From assembly GCA_964568985.1 (NCBI GenBank), contig CAZMSP010000072.1:1-10326 (forward strand): a DNA stretch of 10,326 bases, given 5' to 3'. This DNA is from CAZBWE01 sp964568985 (lineage in GTDB: Bacteria > Planctomycetota > Phycisphaerae > Sedimentisphaerales > Anaerobacaceae). The position numbers and the translations under genes are program-made. The notes below the pieces were generated by a model, which saw only the letters and a program-made list of their open reading frames with translations, was not told the DNA's origin and did no database searches. Positions 1-6,893 of this stretch are shown in pieces (position 1 is the stretch's first letter; each line of letters starts with the position of its first letter).

Positions 1-606
1 ACAGGTTCCATGAAAAATGCCTTCGGCGGCCTGCTTGACAATAAACGACATTATTGCCACTCCAGGATTCACGAGGCCCTCGTGGACCTGCTTGCTATTC
101 AAAAAGAAATCCACAGTGGGATTTTTACCGTGACCGACGGAACTACGGCCGGCAACGGGGCCGGCCCCAGAACGATGATTCCTGTAACCAAGAACATTCT
201 TCTAGCTTCGGATGATTGTGTTGCTATCGATGCAGTCTCCGCAAAATTAATGGGGTTTGAGCCGATGGACCATGATTTTATTCGATTGGCACATGAGCAA
301 GGGCTTGGCACCGGCCAGTTCGGTGATATCGAAATCGTCGGTGATGTTGATGTTGAAAAGGAGAACTGGGGCTTCATAACTGGTGATAACGCAGCTTCAT
401 GTGTGGGTAAGTTATTCTGGTTTGGACCTATGCGATGGCTTGAGAAATTAATGTTTCATACGCCTTTAGTATATATTTTTATCCTCGCTTCAGCACTTTA
501 TCACGACAAAATATGGTTTCCATCTCAGGGCAGAAAAATCGCGAATACCTGGCTTGAAAAAAGCCCCTGGGGTAAACTATTTGCGGATTACCAACCCGGA
601 AGATAG
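1..606 (+). CDS. DUF362-family protein, C-terminal part (5' truncated by window)
   Basis: The reading frame is open to the first base of the window, so the true start lies upstream; the ATG at position 10 is internal. The visible part matches the C-terminal half of DUF362 proteins: a segment around 'FTVTDGTTAGNGAGPRT', followed by 'ASDDCVAIDAVSAKLMGFEP' and then a short 'HEQGLGTGQFGDIEIVG' stretch. DUF362 proteins are often linked to iron-sulfur proteins, but no CxxC cluster motif is visible here, and their substrate is unknown. After the DUF362 core there is a hydrophobic stretch ('PLVYIFILASALY') and a basic tail, so the C-terminus may touch a membrane. The gene ends 19 bases before the end of the convergent minus-strand gene. 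Family assignment is from recognition of the conserved core; function is open. Confidence 0.75.
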   Translation, partial: TGSMKNAFGGLLDNKRHYCHSRIHEALVDLLAIQKEIHSGIFTVTDGTTAGNGAGPRTMIPVTKNILLASDDCVAIDAVSAKLMGFEPMDHDFIRLAHEQGLGTGQFGDIEIVGDVDVEKENWGFITGDNAASCVGKLFWFGPMRWLEKLMFHTPLVYIFILASALYHDKIWFPSQGRKIANTWLEKSPWGKLFADYQPGR

Positions 607-625
607 TTAACCGGCGCTGAATTTG

Positions 626-1777
626 TCAATTCTCTTTAGGAATTGCTCCTCTCAGGCCTTTCATTTTCAAGTAACCTTTTTTCCACACAACAAAGGCCGA
701 AACTGCAGAAACAAAAATATACACAACTGCAGCATACCTTGTTCTTATCTGGCTCATCATAAGGCCCACTACTGCATAAAGGCCGGCGAGCACATAACTA
801 ATAGCGACGGTTTTTTTCAGAGGTATTCCTCTATCGAGCATCTGGTCATAAATATGACCACGATCGGAAACAAATAAAGGCCTGTGATTAAGCAATCTCC
901 TGGCAAGCGCAACTGCAGTATCGAGAATAGGCAAGCCGAATACAACGATTGAAGCCATCCACCAGCGCGGGGTTCCCTCTGCAAATAAAATCATCAATGC
1001 AGCTATAATAAAGCCCAAAAACATGCTTCCCGCATCACCCATAAATATCTTGGCTGGATAACGATTGAAAGGTAAAAACCCACACACGCCTCCTACAAGC
1101 CCAAGACAAATTATAATCCGCACAGGGTCACCAACTTCACTAAATCCCCAAGTTGTTAGATGTATAGACAAAAGCAACATTGCTACACTGATAATCACCG
1201 TCACACCTGCACAAAGTCCGTCCAGACCATCGAGCAGATTTAATGAATTTGTTGCGCCAAGAACAAAAAATATCACAATCAAAACCTGAAGTATTATTTC
1301 GAGATTATGGGGCAACGACCAATTAAAAAAATCTGTAAGCGGTTGAATATTCGGCACAATGCCGACCGCCAACAAAGCAATCGCTGCAGCAACTTGTCCG
1401 AGTATCTTCTTCGATGGTGTCAGGTCGAATATATCATCGGCAAGACCAACAAGACATGCAATGATAGCACCTGCCATAATACCGAGCAGCCATTTTAAAG
1501 CCGGGCTGAAAAATTCTTCATTTCTCAAACAGCTTATACCAACCAATATGCCGACAGTCAAGCCGATGAGCATACCGATGCCACCGAGATATGCAATGGG
1601 CTCTTTGTGTGTTTTGACCAGGTCATCAGGTCTGTCAACGATTCCGAACTTTATGGCAATCTTTTTGCAAAACCATGTAGCAGCCAATGCAAAGAAAAAT
1701 GACAAGACCAGAACTGGCCAAAACCTCGCCGCCCAGGCAACCTCTCTATTCGGCCCGATTAACTGGTCAAATATCAT
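626..1777 (-). CDS. Polyprenyl-phosphate glycosyl-1-phosphate transferase (WecA/TagO/MraY superfamily)
   Basis: This 383-residue integral membrane enzyme should transfer a sugar-1-phosphate (typically GlcNAc-1-P) from a UDP-sugar to undecaprenyl phosphate, starting a lipid-linked surface glycan at the inner face of the cytoplasmic membrane. Family motifs appear in the usual order: 'KTHKEPIAYLGGIGM' (residues 55-69), 'LADDIFD' with the Asp pair 114-115, 'NSLNLLDGLDGL' (177-188), 'FMGDAGSMFLGF' (Asp248), and a late cytosolic loop 'SDRGHIYDQMLDRG' (304-317). About ten hydrophobic segments are spread along the chain. The late loop reads HIYD where WecA/TagO proteins usually have HIHH, so donor specificity should not be assumed. 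Translation is coupled to the upstream ATP-grasp gene: start and stop overlap as ATGA, and a GGAG sits 6 bases before the ATG. It is more likely a WecA-type enzyme than MraY, because no murein-cluster genes are nearby. Confidence 0.88.
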   Translation of the reverse strand: MIFDQLIGPNREVAWAARFWPVLVLSFFFALAATWFCKKIAIKFGIVDRPDDLVKTHKEPIAYLGGIGMLIGLTVGILVGISCLRNEEFFSPALKWLLGIMAGAIIACLVGLADDIFDLTPSKKILGQVAAAIALLAVGIVPNIQPLTDFFNWSLPHNLEIILQVLIVIFFVLGATNSLNLLDGLDGLCAGVTVIISVAMLLLSIHLTTWGFSEVGDPVRIIICLGLVGGVCGFLPFNRYPAKIFMGDAGSMFLGFIIAALMILFAEGTPRWWMASIVVFGLPILDTAVALARRLLNHRPLFVSDRGHIYDQMLDRGIPLKKTVAISYVLAGLYAVVGLMMSQIRTRYAAVVYIFVSAVSAFVVWKKGYLKMKGLRGAIPKEN

Positions 1778-2751
1778 TTTTTACTCCGATTTTTTTGGGG
1801 GTTGTTGACCCAAACTTCGCCATCGTAGCGAAGCATAATCAAGTTATCTTTAAAGCCATCAAAACGAATATTCACTTTTTCCCCAAGCAGTTCCTGTAAT
1901 ATCCATTTTGGGAAGTTAGCCCCTGCCTTAATCGACAGAGGTGCCCCACCGCCAAATCGCGGATTTATCTCGATGAATTTTATCTTGTCATCGCGAGTTA
2001 GAAACGATTGCAGCGTTATGACGCCTGGTCCTGCCCCAAGTGCCTCAACTAATCTTGCAGACTCACTCATAATACGAAGGTGCTTTACCACTTGTCCTTT
2101 GCTTACCTCGCCGGCTCTGACCTCAATGCGTTTTCTCGGAACGACGCATCGGGTCTTCATATTAAAGTCAACATATACATCGCAGGTATGTTCAGTTCCG
2201 CTTATAAACTCCTGGCAGATTGCGTTTGGCACCTTTTTCGAAAAAAACAACAGGTCTTTACGATTTCTCACGATTGCGTTTCCTCTGCTGGCATAGCCAT
2301 CCCAGGGCTTTACAAAGCACGGCCACTTGAGGTTCTTTTTCGCCAGTGCGGAACGAATATTCATAGTAACAGGAGTGTCAAATCCTTTTTTCAGCAGAAA
2401 ACGATACGTTTTCCTCTTGTCCTGACAAATATCGACTACGTCAGGCATTGAGATAAGCACGCAACAGCCCATCGCTGCAAATTTTGGCTTATTTTGAGCC
2501 AGGAGTTTCAGGTCTAAATCAACGGTAGGAATAAGCAGTTTTACTTTGTTTGTTTTGACAATGGACAGTAACTGCTTGATATAACCAGCGTGCGTAATCG
2601 GTTTTACTAAAAAAATTTTGTCACACAATTGCATGGCGGAACTTAGCTTTGTCGTATCAGTGCCGAGAAAGGAGGCATTTATATTTAGCTGCCTTGCTGC
2701 CCGGCGAAAACTGTTGAGCAAAGAAACCCGCCTGCCGATGCAGGTGAACAA
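1774..2751 (-). CDS. ATP-grasp domain protein (carbamoyl-phosphate-synthase-like ligase)
   Basis: The protein has about 325 residues. The N-terminus 'FTCIGRRVSLLNSFRRAA' is the pre-ATP-grasp strand-helix typical of the CarB-like ATP-grasp group found in polysaccharide loci. Further along are 'DKRKTYRFL' (111-119), the nucleotide-binding 'WPCFVKPWDGYASRGN' (143-158), 'QEFISGTEHTCDVYVD' (180-195) and the metal-binding 'KFIEINPRFGGGAPLSI' (258-274). Such enzymes join a carboxylate to an amine or other nucleophile using ATP; the substrate cannot be read from sequence. The start used is TTG at 2751, with GGAAG 13 bases upstream. The frame stays open upstream to a TAG near 2800 but has no ATG, GTG or further TTG, so TTG is the best choice and costs only about three residues of the usual first strand. 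It is the first gene of the minus-strand pair and overlaps the glycosyltransferase by 4 bases. Confidence 0.83.
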   Translation of the reverse strand: MFTCIGRRVSLLNSFRRAARQLNINASFLGTDTTKLSSAMQLCDKIFLVKPITHAGYIKQLLSIVKTNKVKLLIPTVDLDLKLLAQNKPKFAAMGCCVLISMPDVVDICQDKRKTYRFLLKKGFDTPVTMNIRSALAKKNLKWPCFVKPWDGYASRGNAIVRNRKDLLFFSKKVPNAICQEFISGTEHTCDVYVDFNMKTRCVVPRKRIEVRAGEVSKGQVVKHLRIMSESARLVEALGAGPGVITLQSFLTRDDKIKFIEINPRFGGGAPLSIKAGANFPKWILQELLGEKVNIRFDGFKDNLIMLRYDGEVWVNNPQKNRSKK

Positions 2752-2855
2752 AACGCTTGCTTTACTTCCGGTTTTTAATTTCTGATGTTTAATATTTAAC
2801 TACCAATCAATTCTAAATCTTCAATTCTCAGTTTTTATCGTCCATTTTCGGCTGC

Positions 2856-2884
2856 ATTCTAACCAAAAACAGGAAAATTATCAA
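2856..2884 (-). promoter_or_regulatory. Sigma70-like promoter for the minus-strand operon
   Basis: On the minus strand, TTGATA (2884-2879) is followed after exactly 17 bases by TAGAAT (2861-2856). Each hexamer matches the consensus at five of six positions. Transcription would begin near 2849, giving a leader of roughly 98 bases before the TTG start of the ATP-grasp gene. This is a prediction from hexamer match and spacing only. Confidence 0.6.
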
Positions 2885-2907
2885 GGTTTATTTCCCGGAT
2901 TTCCAAT

Positions 2908-2951
2908 CTGTTATCAAAGGTAACAGGCTGGGAATAAATTTTTCAATTTAT
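2908..2951. repeat. Two hairpin-forming dyads between the divergent promoters
   Basis: CTGTTATC (2908-2915) and GGTAACAG (2919-2926) form an 8-bp stem with one T-G wobble around a 3-base loop. Immediately after, ATAAATT (2934-2940) and AATTTAT (2945-2951) form a perfect 7-bp stem around TTTC. Both lie between the two divergent promoter candidates, outside both predicted transcripts, so they are better read as DNA sites (operators or a nucleoid-protein target) than as terminators. The regulator is unknown. Confidence 0.5.
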
Positions 2952-2989
2952 GGCTTACCCAAATAAGAGCTGCCATGGCCTTGTTGGAC

Positions 2990-3017
2990 TTGACAAGAGT
3001 GGCTGACAGTGTAAACT
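2990..3017 (+). promoter_or_regulatory. Sigma70-like promoter for the aminotransferase operon
   Basis: A perfect -35 TTGACA (2990-2995) is followed after 16 bases by TAAACT (3012-3017), four of six matches to the -10 consensus. Transcription would start near 3024 and leave a leader of about 150 bases before the ATG at 3173. A long leader suits control by the NusG-like protein encoded in the same operon, but no known recognition element for such a protein could be identified in it. Confidence 0.55.
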
Positions 3018-3172
3018 AACGGCTAAAATTGAGTTAATCGGTAAAAAACAATGCTTGATATAGTGACCACAGGGTGCTGAGTAGTCTTGAAAAGTGTGAA
3101 AGTTTCAATTGTTATTTGGAAAAACAATAATCGGATTTTAGTGTGTGTAATATAACATCTGAAAGGGTTTTA

Positions 3173-4279
3173 ATGCAGGTTCCGATACTGGATTTGAAGG
3201 CACAATATGCCACGTTTAAGGACGAAGCTATCAAGGCAATCAGTGAGATTTGTGAAAGTCAGTTGTTTGCTCTTGGTCCCGCTGTGGCAGATTTCGAAGA
3301 AAAAATTGCGGTGTATTGTGGCTGTAAATACGCAATTGGGGTTTCAAGTGGAACAGATGCACTGCTGGTCAGCTTAATGGCGTTGGAAATAAAATGTGGC
3401 GATGAGGTTATAACAACCCCTTTTACCTTCTTCTCCACCGCCGGTTCTATTGCCAGACTAGGGGCAAAACCGGTCTTTGTGGATGTCGATCTCGACTCTT
3501 ACAACATTGACACAAGCCGTATCGAAGAGAAGATAACCGGAAAAACAAGGGCGATTATGCCGGTACATTTATTTGGGCAGGTCGCTCAAATGAAACCTAT
3601 TATGGAAATTGCCAAGCGTTACAATCTTGCTGTCATCGAAGATGCTGCGCAGGCAATTGGAGCGATGCAGGATGGAATCAAATGCGGAAATTTCGGTATT
3701 TTGGGATGCTTTTCGTTTTACCCAAGCAAAAATCTCGGTGGCTTCGGCGATGGTGGATTGGTAACAACCAACAGTGAGACACTGGCGGAAAAACTCAGGA
3801 TTTTACGTGACCACGGTCAGGCCCCACGATATTTCTACAAAACGATTGGCGGCAACTTTCGTCTTGATAGTATCCAGGCCGCGGTACTGGCTGTTAAGCT
3901 CAAATATCTTGAGCAATGGAATGATAAAAGGAGACAGAACGCCGCTCTCTACGATAATATCTTTGGCGATTCACCGGTTAAAGTGCCGAAGATTGACTCA
4001 AACAACGTCAGCAATTATTACCAATACACCGTTGCTGTGCCTGAAAGAGACCGGCTGCAAAAGTTTCTGGCTGAAAATAAAATTGGCTCAGCGATATTTT
4101 ATCCAAAGCCGTTGCATTTGCAGGATTGTTTCATTGAGCTTGGCTACCGAAAGGGTGATTTCCCTTGTGCTGAGCGGCTTTGTAGTGAGGTGTTATCACT
4201 GCCGGTTTATCCGGAGCTAACCGCGGAGCAAATCGAATATGTTGCCAAAACGGTACTTAAATTTTACGGATTAGATTAG
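3173..4279 (+). CDS. DegT/DnrJ/EryC1/StrS-family sugar nucleotide aminotransferase
   Basis: This 368-residue cytosolic PLP enzyme should transfer an amino group, usually from glutamate, to a keto sugar nucleotide. Visible family features: N-terminal 'QVPILDLKAQY', 'GVSSGTDALLVSL' (residues 56-68), 'EDAAQAIGA' with the PLP-ring aspartate at 157, and 'SFYPSKNLGGFGDGG' with the Schiff-base lysine at 186, followed by the normal C-terminal 'FPCAERLCSEVLSLPVYPELT'. Length is normal for the family. The ATG at 3173 is preferred because a GAAAGGG lies 5 bases before it and the protein then begins like its relatives; a GTG at 3143 would add ten unlikely residues. The sugar (for example a 3-oxo-glucuronate or 4-keto hexose derivative) cannot be fixed from sequence. 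The UDP-glucose dehydrogenase two genes on makes a WbpE-like UDP-amino-uronate route possible, which is inference. It leads a four-gene cluster. Confidence 0.88.
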   Translation: MQVPILDLKAQYATFKDEAIKAISEICESQLFALGPAVADFEEKIAVYCGCKYAIGVSSGTDALLVSLMALEIKCGDEVITTPFTFFSTAGSIARLGAKPVFVDVDLDSYNIDTSRIEEKITGKTRAIMPVHLFGQVAQMKPIMEIAKRYNLAVIEDAAQAIGAMQDGIKCGNFGILGCFSFYPSKNLGGFGDGGLVTTNSETLAEKLRILRDHGQAPRYFYKTIGGNFRLDSIQAAVLAVKLKYLEQWNDKRRQNAALYDNIFGDSPVKVPKIDSNNVSNYYQYTVAVPERDRLQKFLAENKIGSAIFYPKPLHLQDCFIELGYRKGDFPCAERLCSEVLSLPVYPELTAEQIEYVAKTVLKFYGLD

Positions 4280-4298
4280 TAAACCCGGGAGAATAAAG

Positions 4299-4847
4299 TT
4301 GCTCAAACCAGGAGAAAATCCGCCTATCGTTTGGCCTGAAGCGGAATCCGTCCGTGATTTTACGGGTTTATGGTGGGTTGCTCACACCAAAAGCAGAAAT
4401 GAAAAGGCCCTAGCACAAGATTTGATACGTAAAAACATTAATTACTTTCTTCCGATGACCTGGAAAGTCCGGCGTCAACGAGGTAGAACACTGCGTTCGC
4501 TTTTGCCACTATTTAGCGGATACTTGTTCTTCTGTGGCCAAGAAAATCAGCGGATTGAACTGTTGCGAACAAATCGCGTAGCGAACCTAATCGAAGTCAA
4601 AGACCAAAAGAAATTACTTGATGAGTTACTGCAATTTGAGCAAGCTCTTCAAGTGGGTGCTCCTTTAGCTCCGTATAAGTATATCAAGGCAGGCCGACGC
4701 TGCCGGGTTATAGCAGGCCCATTAGCTGATTTGCATGGTGTCGTTGTCAGAACTAAAAACGCTACACGTCTGGTCTTACAGATAGATATGCTTGGACAGG
4801 CGGCAAGCGTTGAAATAGATATTGATATGATAGAGGTTCTCGATTAA
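4299..4847 (+). CDS. NusG-like (UpxY/RfaH-type) transcription antiterminator
   Basis: This 182-residue protein has the two-part layout of specialised NusG paralogues. An NGN domain (about residues 24-115) begins with 'LWWVAHTKSRNEKALAQDL' and contains 'YFLPMTWKVRRQRGRT' and 'LLPLFSGYLFF'. A KOW-type C-terminal domain (about 130-180) carries 'AGRRCRVIAGPLADLHGVVV'. Such proteins bind paused RNA polymerase and suppress termination in long surface-polysaccharide operons. The start is TTG at 4299, supported by GGGAG 7 bases upstream; no ATG occurs nearby with a comparable site. It lies 19 bases after the aminotransferase and 35 before ugd, so it is co-transcribed with them. Bacteroides UpxY genes sit first in their operons, whereas this one is second. 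Housekeeping NusG is unlikely given the context and the N-terminal extension. Confidence 0.85.
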   Translation: MLKPGENPPIVWPEAESVRDFTGLWWVAHTKSRNEKALAQDLIRKNINYFLPMTWKVRRQRGRTLRSLLPLFSGYLFFCGQENQRIELLRTNRVANLIEVKDQKKLLDELLQFEQALQVGAPLAPYKYIKAGRRCRVIAGPLADLHGVVVRTKNATRLVLQIDMLGQAASVEIDIDMIEVLD

Positions 4848-4882
4848 TCCAGAGGTCTTGGTGCGTAAAAGGAGTTAGCAAA

Positions 4883-6196
4883 ATGAATGTTTGCGTGGTT
4901 GGGGTTGGTTACGTTGGGTTGGTAACAGCAGGATGCTTGGCAGAAGGCGGCAGCAATGTTGTATGCGTTGATAATGACAGTGAAAAGATTGCCTGTCTGA
5001 AAGATGGAGTAATCCCTATTTATGAGCCAGGCCTTGCTGAGATAGTCAAGCACAATGAGAAGGTCGGCCGATTACAATTTACAACCGACCTGAAATACGG
5101 GTTGGACAATTCGCTTATCATCTTTATTGCGGTCGGTACTCCATCAACTTCGGATGGTTCAGCTGATATATCGACTATCCTTTCAGTTGCTGCCCAAATA
5201 GGTGAAAATATCAATGACTACCGAATTGTTGCAACAAAGAGCACTGTGCCAGTGGGAACATATAAAAGGGTGACAGATGCAATAAAAAAGAAAACCGAAA
5301 TCCCGTTTGATTATGTAAGCAATCCGGAGTTTATGAAAGAGGGTGCTGCCGTCGAGGATTTTATGCGACCGGATAAAATTATCATAGGCACGACTAATCC
5401 AGCCGTTCGAGAGATTATGAAACAGCTTTACAGCCCATTTATGCGAAAAAGCAGCCGATTCTTATTTATGGACCCGGCTTCAGCTGAAATAACGAAATAC
5501 GCATCCAATTTTATGCTGGCAACGAGAATCTCAATTATGAATGAACTTTCGGAACTTTGTGAGAAACTCGGCGCAGATATCGAACTGATAAGACAAGGTA
5601 TCGGCAGCGATTCGCGAATTGGCTCGGCCTTTCTTTTTCCGGGTGTCGGCTTTGGCGGCAGCTGTTTGCCGAAGGATATTCGGGCACTAATTCATACCGG
5701 CTCAACACATCATATTGAGATGGCCATAGCCAAGTCTGTTCAGAAGGTAAACATAAATCAACAGCAGCGATTTGCACAACGCATTATTAACTTTTTTAAG
5801 GGAAAAGAAGATAAGACCGTATTGGCTGTGTGGGGACTGGCTTTCAAGGCAAAAACCAACGATGTAAGGGAATCACCCGCAATTTTCTGCGTAAAGAAAT
5901 TTCTCGATTGTAAGATGAAAATAAAAGCATACGACCCTGAAGCAAATACCACGGCAATGGAGGCCTTGAATGGCAAAATCGAGACATTTCAAAATGGATA
6001 CGGCGCCCTTGATGACGCTGATGCACTTGTCATTTTTACTGACTGGCAGGAATTTAGAAACCCCGATTTTGAGGTTATCACTAAAAAGCTTAAAAAACCG
6101 GTTATCTTCGACGGCAGAAATCTTTATGACCCTGCTTATGTGAAAAAGCAGGGGATTGAATACCACTGTATCGGAAGGGCTCCCATTGGGGGCTGA
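4883..6196 (+). CDS. ugd: UDP-glucose 6-dehydrogenase
   Basis: This 437-residue cytosolic enzyme oxidises UDP-glucose to UDP-glucuronate with two NAD+, supplying uronic acid for surface polysaccharide. The N-terminal Rossmann motif is GVGYVGL (residues 7-13). 'VGTPSTSDGSADIS' (84-97), 'TKSTVPVGT' (118-126) and 'SNPEFMKEG' (146-154) are the standard substrate-site segments. Lys205 in 'AEITKYASN' and the catalytic Cys261 in 'GFGGSCLPKD' are present. The C-terminal domain contains 'WGLAFKAKTNDVRESPA'. Nothing important appears to be missing, and the length is typical of bacterial Ugd. The ATG is preceded at 8 bases by AGGAG. UDP-mannose or UDP-GlcNAc dehydrogenases are close relatives, so the exact substrate is likely but not proven. 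Confidence 0.92.
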   Translation: MNVCVVGVGYVGLVTAGCLAEGGSNVVCVDNDSEKIACLKDGVIPIYEPGLAEIVKHNEKVGRLQFTTDLKYGLDNSLIIFIAVGTPSTSDGSADISTILSVAAQIGENINDYRIVATKSTVPVGTYKRVTDAIKKKTEIPFDYVSNPEFMKEGAAVEDFMRPDKIIIGTTNPAVREIMKQLYSPFMRKSSRFLFMDPASAEITKYASNFMLATRISIMNELSELCEKLGADIELIRQGIGSDSRIGSAFLFPGVGFGGSCLPKDIRALIHTGSTHHIEMAIAKSVQKVNINQQQRFAQRIINFFKGKEDKTVLAVWGLAFKAKTNDVRESPAIFCVKKFLDCKMKIKAYDPEANTTAMEALNGKIETFQNGYGALDDADALVIFTDWQEFRNPDFEVITKKLKKPVIFDGRNLYDPAYVKKQGIEYHCIGRAPIGG

Positions 6197-6236
6197 GCCG
6201 CAGAATGGTGTCTTAAGAAAATAAAAGGAAAAGATT

Positions 6237-6608
6237 ATGAGAATGGACACCGTTATTAAAATTGTAGGTATGGTCTTCGTTGTTATGGCCGTTGTGTGCT
6301 TGCTGAAGCCTGATGTTATGAAACGAATAATGGACTTTTTCAAAAAGGGCAAACGCATATACTTCGCAGGACTGGTAAGATTAGTATTAGCAGTAGTATT
6401 CTTACTTAGCGCCCGCGAGTGCAGGCAGTTCTGGGTGATATTTGCCTTTGGGATTCTTTTCCTGATATCAGGACTGTTGATATTTATGATTGGTGCTGAA
6501 AAGCTTAGGCCGATGTTCGGCTGGTTCCAAAACAAATCGGCTGCATTTCTTCGAGTTATGGCTGCGATTGTTTTGGCTGTTGGAGCAGTCATTATTTATT
6601 CAGCATAA
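6237..6608 (+). CDS. Small four-helix membrane protein with internal duplication
   Basis: This 123-residue protein is almost entirely hydrophobic, with predicted membrane segments near residues 4-23, 41-59, 64-86 and 104-122. The two halves look like copies of one unit: helix, short amphipathic basic loop, helix. The loops are 'KPDVMKRIMDFFKKGKR' and 'GAEKLRPMFGWFQNKS', and the second helices end 'LVLAVVFLLSA' and 'IVLAVGAVIIYSA'. The half-length unit is reminiscent of DUF2065-type small membrane proteins, a loose resemblance. The ATG at 6237 has AGGAA 6 bases upstream; another ATG at 6243 fits less well. It lies 40 bases after ugd and probably belongs to the same transcript. A role in the polysaccharide locus is possible from position only; the function is not recognised. 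Confidence 0.72.
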   Translation: MRMDTVIKIVGMVFVVMAVVCLLKPDVMKRIMDFFKKGKRIYFAGLVRLVLAVVFLLSARECRQFWVIFAFGILFLISGLLIFMIGAEKLRPMFGWFQNKSAAFLRVMAAIVLAVGAVIIYSA

Positions 6609-6789
6609 GATAGAAGCATTGATAATGGGTGCTGTGTGTAATATAGTCTGGCAGAGTTTGTTAAACGGCCAAGGCAAGGCGAGCATCCAATAAAATAGGC
6701 GATATTTACAAATCCGCTTGTTCAGGAGAATGAAGGTATGTGGCTATGCTTTTTTCCCCCACATTTTTCCGTAGTTTCCCTGCTAAATT
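6609..6789. other. Intergenic spacer, no clear feature
   Basis: This is the spacer between the polysaccharide operon and the promoter of the protease gene. I could not find a convincing terminator hairpin for the operon; the T-run and C-run at 6749-6760 have no paired stem in front of them. A 19-codon frame (6738-6797) with AGGAG nine bases upstream exists but is not called as a gene. Confidence 0.5.
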
Positions 6790-6798
6790 TGGTATAAT
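6790..6798 (+). promoter_or_regulatory. Extended -10 promoter for the protease gene
   Basis: TATAAT (6793-6798) is a perfect -10 hexamer and is preceded by TGG, giving the TGn extended -10 motif. No good -35 hexamer is present at the usual distance, which is normal for extended -10 promoters. The transcript would begin near 6805, leaving about 88 bases of leader before the ATG at 6894. Confidence 0.55.
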
Positions 6799-6808
6799 AT
6801 TACATATC

Positions 6809-6871
6809 GGCTACTGAAGCCAACGGACAGAGGATGGGTGGACTAAAAGGAGGATGGTCACCATCGTGTCC
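6809..6871 (+). promoter_or_regulatory. Structured 5' leader of the protease mRNA
   Basis: Just after the predicted transcription start, GGCT (6809-6812) pairs with AGCC (6818-6821) around a 5-base loop. Next comes a larger two-tier hairpin: GGACA (6825-6829) pairs with TGTCC (6867-6871), and GATGG (6833-6837) with CCATC (6861-6865); TG (6839-6840) with CA (6859-6860) can extend it past a bulged G. The apical loop exposes AAAAGGAGG, whose AGGAGG (6848-6853) is the best Shine-Dalgarno-like sequence in the leader yet lies about 40 bases from the ATG. The structure could be a cis-regulatory element or an mRNA stabiliser. I do not recognise an Rfam family. Confidence 0.4.
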
Positions 6872-6893
6872 CCTATAAATTAATTCAGACGCT

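Larger units (their letters stand above)
2752..3172. other. Divergent intergenic region of the polysaccharide locus
   Basis: This 421-base gap separates the minus-strand ATP-grasp/glycosyltransferase pair from the plus-strand aminotransferase operon. No coding region is supported in it. It holds one promoter candidate facing each way (2856-2884 minus, 2990-3017 plus), two dyads between them (2908-2951), an A+T-rich stretch at 2781-2830 that resembles the degenerate repeat after the protease gene, and a weak ATTGTT/AACAAT dyad at 3108-3128 within the plus-strand leader. A second, weaker plus-strand promoter candidate is TTGAAA at 3087-3092 with TGTTAT at 3110-3115. No ops/JUMPstart-type GGCGGTAG sequence was found. 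Confidence 0.7.

Noticed and set aside
627..645. CAATTC/GAATTG hairpin at the end of the glycosyltransferase gene as a terminator
   Set aside because: The stem is only 6 bp, A+T-rich, spans the stop codon and has no T-run on either strand.
3143..3172. GTG start 30 bases upstream for the aminotransferase
   Set aside because: It has no ribosome-binding site and adds ten residues not found in the family, while the ATG at 3173 has GAAAGGG at 5 bases and begins like its relatives.
5535..6592. Long antisense open frames opposite ugd and the small membrane protein
   Set aside because: They are shadows of strongly supported plus-strand genes and have low-complexity, family-less translations.
6738..6797. 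19-codon frame with AGGAG upstream, a possible leader peptide
   Set aside because: It overlaps the -10 hexamer of the protease promoter, has no recognisable regulatory codon run, and such short frames with a passable ribosome site are expected by chance.
6809..6871. c-di-GMP (GEMM-type) riboswitch in the protease leader
   Set aside because: The piece GAAGCCAACGGAC is loosely like part of the GEMM core, but the GGGCAAACC-type half and the tetraloop-receptor layout are absent.
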